Origin: Nostoc sp. FACHB-892
Lineage (GTDB): Bacteria > Cyanobacteriota > Cyanobacteriia > Cyanobacteriales > Nostocaceae
NCBI RefSeq assembly: GCF_014698795.1
Contig: NZ_JACJTR010000005.1
Location: forward strand, 62,001 to 126,000
Length of the DNA stretch: 64,000 nt
Direction of reading: 5' to 3'
Within the stretch, counting starts at the first letter, position 1. Each line of letters begins with the position of its first letter. This document shows positions 63,701-64,000 of the stretch, piece by piece. The notes beneath the pieces were generated by a model, which was given only the letters and a program-made list of their open reading frames with translations, did no database searches and was not told the origin of the DNA. The position numbers and the translations under genes were made by a program.

Positions 63701-64000
63701 CCACGACAATTTCTTTGAGCTGGGCGGCGATTCTATTTTGAGTATCCAAATTATTGCTAAAGCTAATCAAGCTGGTTTGCAATTGATGCCTAAACAGATG
63801 TTTGATAACCAAACAATTGCAAAATTAGCAACAGTGGCGGGTACAGTTCGCACTATCCAAGCAGAACAAGGATTAGTCACAGGCGAGGTATTGCTCACCC
63901 CGATTCAACACTGGTTTTTTGAGCAAAGTCAACCTGAGCCACACCATTACAATCAGGCAATTTTGCTGGAGATGCGACAAAATCTCGACACGGAAATTTT
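60711..64000 (+). CDS. NRPS, partial: Interface-A-PCP-E (Asn/Asp-like module), cut by window end
   Basis: The reading frame is open from ATG 60711 to the window end (1096 codons). It starts with a second Interface-type condensation-like domain; the HHxxxDG position reads PALCADS, with both His lost. The A domain (YTSGSTGKPKG; FDLTITS; NEYGPTETVVG; GKVDTK) has code DLTKIGEVG plus Lys. This is closer to the Asn code DLTKLGEVGK than to Asp. The PCP is GGDS (S1008), and the sequence after it (LLTPIQHWFFEQSQPEPHHY) is the start of an epimerization domain. The product should be a D-configured, beta-hydroxylated Asn/Asp-type residue. The C-terminus, any further modules and the thioesterase lie beyond the window. 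Confidence 0.9.
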   Translation, partial: MQTQILEGVRISPLQKHLWLLQHTDKQTPFRAQVAVLIQGKLDIANLKEALKNVVNKYEILRTKFQRLTGMEIPVQVINDGSICWQDDYDLSGWQLQQQEAKINVIFQKMLNLPFDYEKGKILRISLITLSPQKYILLLSLPALCADSATLKNLVSEISRSYAACLQDKELSDEILQYADIAEWQNELLESEDTAIGREYWRKKDIAHLLDLHLPLENQLQVNQEFQPQVVSLQINPNFTNEIKILAQKHNTSVSVLLLACWQVLLMRLTGQSEIVIGTASDGRNYEELESALGLFAKYLPLHSHLNPTSSFKEVLQKTQDRLQENHEWQDSFNWEIIKANKDTTTSYFPFCFDFESQNHKYTAANINFLIYKKYACIDKFKVKCSCLEHNDYLTVEFHYDANLFSPENISRLTEEFETLLHSILKNPLSAISELEILPPNELQKLLADFNQTQADYPKDKSIHQLFEQQVKRTPDKIAVVYENQQLTYTQLNTRANQLAHYLQQLGVKPEVPVGICVERSLEMVIGLLGIFKAGGAYLPIEPTYPKERLAFIIKDAQTPVLLTQQHLAATLSFTDTTQVICLDTDWQTITQQPTDNPASDITTLNLAYIIYTSGSTGKPKGTLIHHQGLVNYLSWCSQAYNLDQGTGTIVHSPLGFDLTITSLFSPLLVGNRVEILSEDQGIETLANALRTRSNLSLVKITPAHLKLLSQMLSPQEAAGRTRAFIIGGENLLTEDIAFWREFAPDTMLVNEYGPTETVVGCCIYQVPIGENLSTSVAIGNSIANTQLYVLDQHCQPVPIGVAGELHIGGLGLARGYLNQPELTAQKFIPNPFSDKPGERLYKTGDLARYRPDGVLEFLGRIDDQVKIRGFRIELAEIQSVVLEHSGVKEAVVIAREDVPGNKRLAAYIVWNAESPSSINVLQSFLQEKLPDYMVPSVVVPLKALPLTTNGKVDTKALPAPEQVRAESGTFVAPSTPTEKLLADIWTQVLRVEKVGIHDNFFELGGDSILSIQIIAKANQAGLQLMPKQMFDNQTIAKLATVAGTVRTIQAEQGLVTGEVLLTPIQHWFFEQSQPEPHHYNQAILLEMRQNLDTEI

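Noticed and set aside
1-64000. tRNA or rRNA genes, CRISPR arrays, transposases
   Set aside because: No cloverleaf, ribosomal RNA segment, regular spacer-repeat array or transposase domain was recognised by reading the sequence.

Overview
The window is cyanobacterial, most likely from a filamentous Nostoc/Calothrix-type genome. The base composition is AT-rich, GCGATCGC (HIP1) octamers recur throughout, and short GC-rich repeats typical of these genomes lie between and inside genes. The TonB receptors carry an N-terminal AMIN domain, as is usual in cyanobacteria. No tRNA, rRNA, CRISPR array or transposase gene was recognised.

The left part (1-10.6 kb) is mixed. It holds a mercuric-reductase-like flavoprotein on the minus strand, a DUF4912 protein, a phosphodiester-glycosidase lipoprotein, and a 1428-residue hybrid histidine kinase flanked by two 98-bp direct repeats. 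A sucrase-ferredoxin-like protein follows on the minus strand.

The middle part (10.6-24.2 kb) is a siderophore transport and regulation block. It contains two adjacent ABC exporter half-transporters (plus strand). On the minus strand are two TonB-dependent receptor plus iron-siderophore binding-protein pairs, a PchR/AraC-type regulator between the pairs, and a DUF1636 iron-sulfur-type protein. Two identical 18-bp direct repeats, 22 bp apart, upstream of one receptor look like the regulator's operator. Fur-box-like sequences lie upstream of the regulator and of the biosynthetic operon.

The right part (24.8 kb to the window end, and continuing) is one long plus-strand operon of NRPS/PKS genes divergent from the receptors. 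The order is: FAAL-ACP-C-A-PCP; KS-AT-KR-ACP; a MupA-type flavin monooxygenase; C-A-PCP-C; a TauD/SyrP-like hydroxylase; Interface-A-PCP-E; C-A-PCP; C-A-PCP-C-A-PCP-E; C-PCP-C (no A domain); and Interface-A-PCP-E (cut by the window end). Specificity codes read by eye suggest fatty acyl, Asn-like, a reduced malonate unit, Gly, Asp, Gly, Thr, Ser, an unknown position, then Asn/Asp-like. Epimerases would make the Asp and Ser residues D-configured. The TauD hydroxylase and two condensation-like domains that have lost HHxxxDG point to beta-hydroxyaspartate, an iron-chelating residue. The simplest reading is a lipopeptide beta-hydroxyaspartate siderophore of the broad cyanochelin type, with its own export, uptake and control genes.

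The most unusual points are the adenylation-less C-PCP-C protein, the split of each C/Interface pair between two proteins (with matching altered C-domain motifs and tails), and a set of short palindromic repeats inserted in frame in several of the megasynthase genes.
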